64,000 bases of DNA, from the NCBI GenBank assembly GCA_964523295.1, contig CAZGAH010000003.1, positions 62,001 to 126,000 of the forward strand, in the 5' to 3' direction. This DNA is from CAZGAH01 sp964523295 (GTDB lineage Bacteria; Desulfobacterota; Desulfovibrionia; Desulfovibrionales; Desulfovibrionaceae). The position numbers were made by a program, and so were the translations under genes. Shown piece by piece: positions 61,876 to 64,000 of the stretch. Under the pieces are notes generated by a model. That model made no database searches and was not told the DNA's origin. It worked only from the letters and a program-made list of their open reading frames with translations. Each line of letters starts with the position of its first letter. Positions within the stretch are counted from its first letter, which is position 1.

Positions 61876-62697
61876 TCACGCCAGACCGAACACCGCCCTG
61901 GCGTTCGCGGCGCAGCGCACCCACAATTCCGCCGGGTCTACGCCGCGACAGGCGGCGACGGCCTGCGCCGTGAAGGCGAGCAAGGCCGGTTCGTTGGTTT
62001 TTCCTCTCCAGGGCACGGGACTGAGATAGGGGCAATCGGTCTCCAGAAGCAGTCGGTCCGCCGGGATGACGGCCACCGCCTCGCGTAGCGCCGTATTCTT
62101 GGGGAAGCTGACCGGCCCGGGAATGGACAGGTGCCAGCCCAGGCTGACAATGCGTTGCGCCAGATCGCGGTCGCGACCGAAACAGTGCCAGATCAAGGGC
62201 CGATCCTTGAAACCGGCCTCCAGCAGTATCCCCAGCACGTCCTCTTCGGCGTCGCGCGAGTGGATCACCACCGGCAGATCGAGCGTGCGCGCCATCTCCA
62301 ACTGCTCGCGGAATGCCCGCTGCTGCACGTCGTGCGGGGCGTGATTCCAATAGTAATCCAGGCCGATTTCTCCCAGGGCCTTGAGCCGCGTGTCCGAGGC
62401 AAAGGCTTCGGCCATGCGCCCGGCGCTGCCGGAATCGAAGGACGCGGCGTCGTGCGGGTGAACACCGAGAACGAAGAACACCTCCGGGTGCCGCTCGAAC
62501 AATTCGCGCCCGGAGAAATAGGCCTCGGGACCAAGAAATACGTTGCCCACGGCAATCAGGCCGGCCCGACGGGCGCGCTGCAGGACCTCGTCGACCTGCC
62601 CTGCCAGGGGATCGAGATCGAGATGGGCGTGGGTGTCCACGCCCGCGGCCGGCAAGGCAAGGGACTCGGGCGAGGGAGGACTCTTGTGACTGGACAT
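61876..62697 (-). CDS. tatD: TatD-family metal-dependent DNase
   Basis: 273 residues, an amidohydrolase-like TIM barrel. Metal ligands: DTHAHLD near the start, GEIGLDYYW, VIHSRDA, WHCFGRD and the C-terminal LETDCPYLSP. Acts on DNA ends in repair-like and apoptosis-like processes. The start ATG 62697 has AAGGA; the open frame to 62748 is not family-like. Convergent with pssA. Confidence 0.94.
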   Translation of the reverse strand: MSSHKSPPSPESLALPAAGVDTHAHLDLDPLAGQVDEVLQRARRAGLIAVGNVFLGPEAYFSGRELFERHPEVFFVLGVHPHDAASFDSGSAGRMAEAFASDTRLKALGEIGLDYYWNHAPHDVQQRAFREQLEMARTLDLPVVIHSRDAEEDVLGILLEAGFKDRPLIWHCFGRDRDLAQRIVSLGWHLSIPGPVSFPKNTALREAVAVIPADRLLLETDCPYLSPVPWRGKTNEPALLAFTAQAVAACRGVDPAELWVRCAANARAVFGLA

Positions 62698-62957
62698 GTG
62701 GGATTCCTTGGAGTTGCAGTTCAGCCGGGCGTGCGGTTGGCTTTCCAATCCGGCACCGCCGCGTGCGGGTGCATATACCGGGATGCGGGTGAAAAGGAAG
62801 CCCCGGACGGAGGAATAATCGGAAGCACCAGGTCCGTTGAATACACCGGGAGCGTCTGCTCAGGGAATAATTTGCCCTGTCGTCGAACTGAGCGCCCGTA
62901 CCAGTGTCTTTCCCGATGTTTTTCCCGTCGACACGGCCATGATCGGCAGTTTTTTTC

Positions 62958-62985
62958 TTGACAACTTGTCCCTTTTTTCACTAAT
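62958..62985 (+). promoter_or_regulatory. Rex-like operator and promoter of sat
   Basis: TTGACA (62958-62963) and ACTAAT (62980-62985) are 16 nt apart and could be a -35/-10 pair. TTGTCCCTTTTTTCACTA (62966-62983) matches the Rex consensus TTGTGAAnnnnTTCACAA at 10 of 14 fixed positions and overlaps the promoter. Rex, an NADH-sensing repressor, is known to act on sat in Desulfovibrio vulgaris. It lies 154 bp before the sat start, in the 439-bp gap 62698-63136, where I see no gene. Confidence 0.6.
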
Positions 62986-63136
62986 TGAAGGTCACCCATT
63001 TTTGACAATGACACGAGGGACAATCAACGGCATTTTGCGCGCCATAGTCCGGCTGACAAAAAGCGGACAGATTCCCGACGGTCGAGGCAACGGTTACAGG
63101 CTAACGTTAACATTTACGGATTCAAGGAGATTTCAC

Positions 63137-64000
63137 ATGTCGAAACTCGTTCCCCCGCATGGCGGAAAAGGCTTGGTATGCTGCTTGCTCGAAGGTGCTG
63201 AACTGGCTGACGAAAAGAAAAAAGCTGCCGGTTTGAAGAAGCTCCAGGTCACCGCTCAGGAAAAGGGCGATCTGATCATGATGGGCATCGGCGGCTTCAG
63301 CCCGCTGAACGGCTTCATGACCAAGGCCGACTGGAAGAGCGTCTGCGAAAAATACACCCTGGCCGACGGCACCTTCTGGCCTGTTCCGGTCATGCTCTCC
63401 TGCACCAAGGCCGATGCCGAGGCCGTCAAGGTCGGACAGGAAGTCGCGCTGGAAAACGATGGCGAAATCTACGCCACCATGCAGGTCAAAGAAATCTTCA
63501 CCCTTTCCGAGGCCGAGAAGACCTGGGAATCCGAGCTGGTCTACAAGGGCGAAGGCGAAGACTCCAAGGGCGGCAAGTTCATGGAAGTCGCTCTGAAGGA
63601 TCATCCCGGCGTCCAGATGGTCATGGCCCGCAAAGAATACTGCCTGGCCGGCCCGGTCAAGGTGCTTTCCGAAGGCGAATATCCGACCAAGTACGCCGGC
63701 ATCTATCTGCGCCCGGCCGAAACCCGGAAGATTTTCGAAGATCGTGGCTGGGCCAATGTCGCCGCCCTGCAGCTGCGCAACCCGATGCACCGCTCGCATG
63801 AGTACCTGTGCAAGATCGCCGTTGAAGTCTGCGACGGCGTCATCATCCACTCCCTGATCGGCAATCTGAAGCCCGGCGACATCCCGGCCGAAGTGCGCGT
63901 AAAGTGCATCGACACCCTGGTGAAGCATTACTTCGTGGAAAAGAACGTGGTCCAGGGCGGCTATCCCCTCGACATGCGTTACGCCGGTCCCCGCGAGGCC
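63137..64000 (+). CDS. sat: Sulfate adenylyltransferase (ATP sulfurylase), partial
   Basis: Activates sulfate to adenosine phosphosulfate, the first step of dissimilatory sulfate reduction. 288 residues are in the window and the 3' end lies beyond. The PUA-like N-terminal domain (LVPPHGGKGL, FSPLNGFMTKADW) is followed by the catalytic part with the nucleotide motif QLRNPMHRSHEYL. AAGGAG precedes ATG 63137. Codon choice is highly biased and typical of a highly expressed gene. Its presence is the main support for a sulfate-reducing host. Confidence 0.97.
   Translation, partial: MSKLVPPHGGKGLVCCLLEGAELADEKKKAAGLKKLQVTAQEKGDLIMMGIGGFSPLNGFMTKADWKSVCEKYTLADGTFWPVPVMLSCTKADAEAVKVGQEVALENDGEIYATMQVKEIFTLSEAEKTWESELVYKGEGEDSKGGKFMEVALKDHPGVQMVMARKEYCLAGPVKVLSEGEYPTKYAGIYLRPAETRKIFEDRGWANVAALQLRNPMHRSHEYLCKIAVEVCDGVIIHSLIGNLKPGDIPAEVRVKCIDTLVKHYFVEKNVVQGGYPLDMRYAGPREA

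Overview
The window is about 62-65% GC and looks like part of the chromosome of a sulfate-reducing deltaproteobacterium, most likely of the Desulfovibrio type. The indications are an ATP sulfurylase gene (sat) with a Rex-like operator, a heterodisulfide reductase/[NiFe] hydrogenase (Hdr-Mvh) operon, many sensory proteins, and families common in Desulfovibrionales. The taxon is inferred from gene content only. Six runs of exactly ten N mark assembly gaps. Five lie inside genes, and at least two look like artefacts that close perfectly if the flanks are merged over a 3-base overlap.

Layout. 1-2213 (-): lnt (running off the left edge) and a CorC-type CBS protein. 2720-4837 (+): a chemoreceptor with a NIT domain. 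4871-9466 (-): rdgB, glmS and an AMIN/amidase_3 cell-wall amidase. 9782-14036 (-): an exported alpha-acetolactate decarboxylase, a zinc-ribbon ParA ATPase with a ribbon-helix-helix partner, and a pseudo-receiver/TPR protein. 14530-16302 (-): a 5'-truncated hybrid kinase and ribF. 16670-23910 (+): a STAS antagonist and anti-sigma kinase pair, an OlsF-like double acyltransferase, a 3'-5' exonuclease broken by one TGA, rpe, a CHASE2 adenylate cyclase and a YchJ-like SEC-C protein. 23966-35341 (-): a deacetylase, a glycosyltransferase, an MshEN-like protein, an exported DUF4352-like protein, a zinc alcohol dehydrogenase, a CBS-ACT protein and a 1760-residue hybrid kinase.

35717-44379 (-) is the most striking region. 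The order of transcription is HdrD-like (fused HdrC-HdrB), HdrA, MvhD, MvhG, MvhA, hydrogenase maturation protease, 2[4Fe-4S] ferredoxin and a NifU-like scaffold. HdrA, MvhD and MvhA are each interrupted by one in-frame TGA exactly where the family has a conserved metal-ligand cysteine. Each TGA is followed 16-20 nt later by a 7-bp hairpin with a G-rich apical loop. I read all three as selenocysteine codons with SECIS elements, so gene prediction without recoding would cut three subunits of one electron-bifurcating complex. HdrA here is also a tandem double module of about 1014 residues.

45574-47828 (+) is a cell-surface signalling module: an EF-hand protein, an ECF sigma factor, a probable anti-sigma factor and a CnrX/Spy-like periplasmic sensor. 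It is followed by a 16-bp inverted repeat and an AT-rich stretch. 49413-58023 (+) is a partial type VI secretion cluster (tssB, tssC, hcp, tssE, tssF, tssG, clpV). tssA, tssI/vgrG, tssJ, tssK, tssL and tssM are absent from this window. Downstream lie an unrecognised gene, an MCE-like lipoprotein, a HAD hydrolase, and psd and pssA for phosphatidylethanolamine synthesis. tatD (-) and the start of sat (+) close the window.

I saw no rRNA, tRNA, CRISPR array or insertion sequence.
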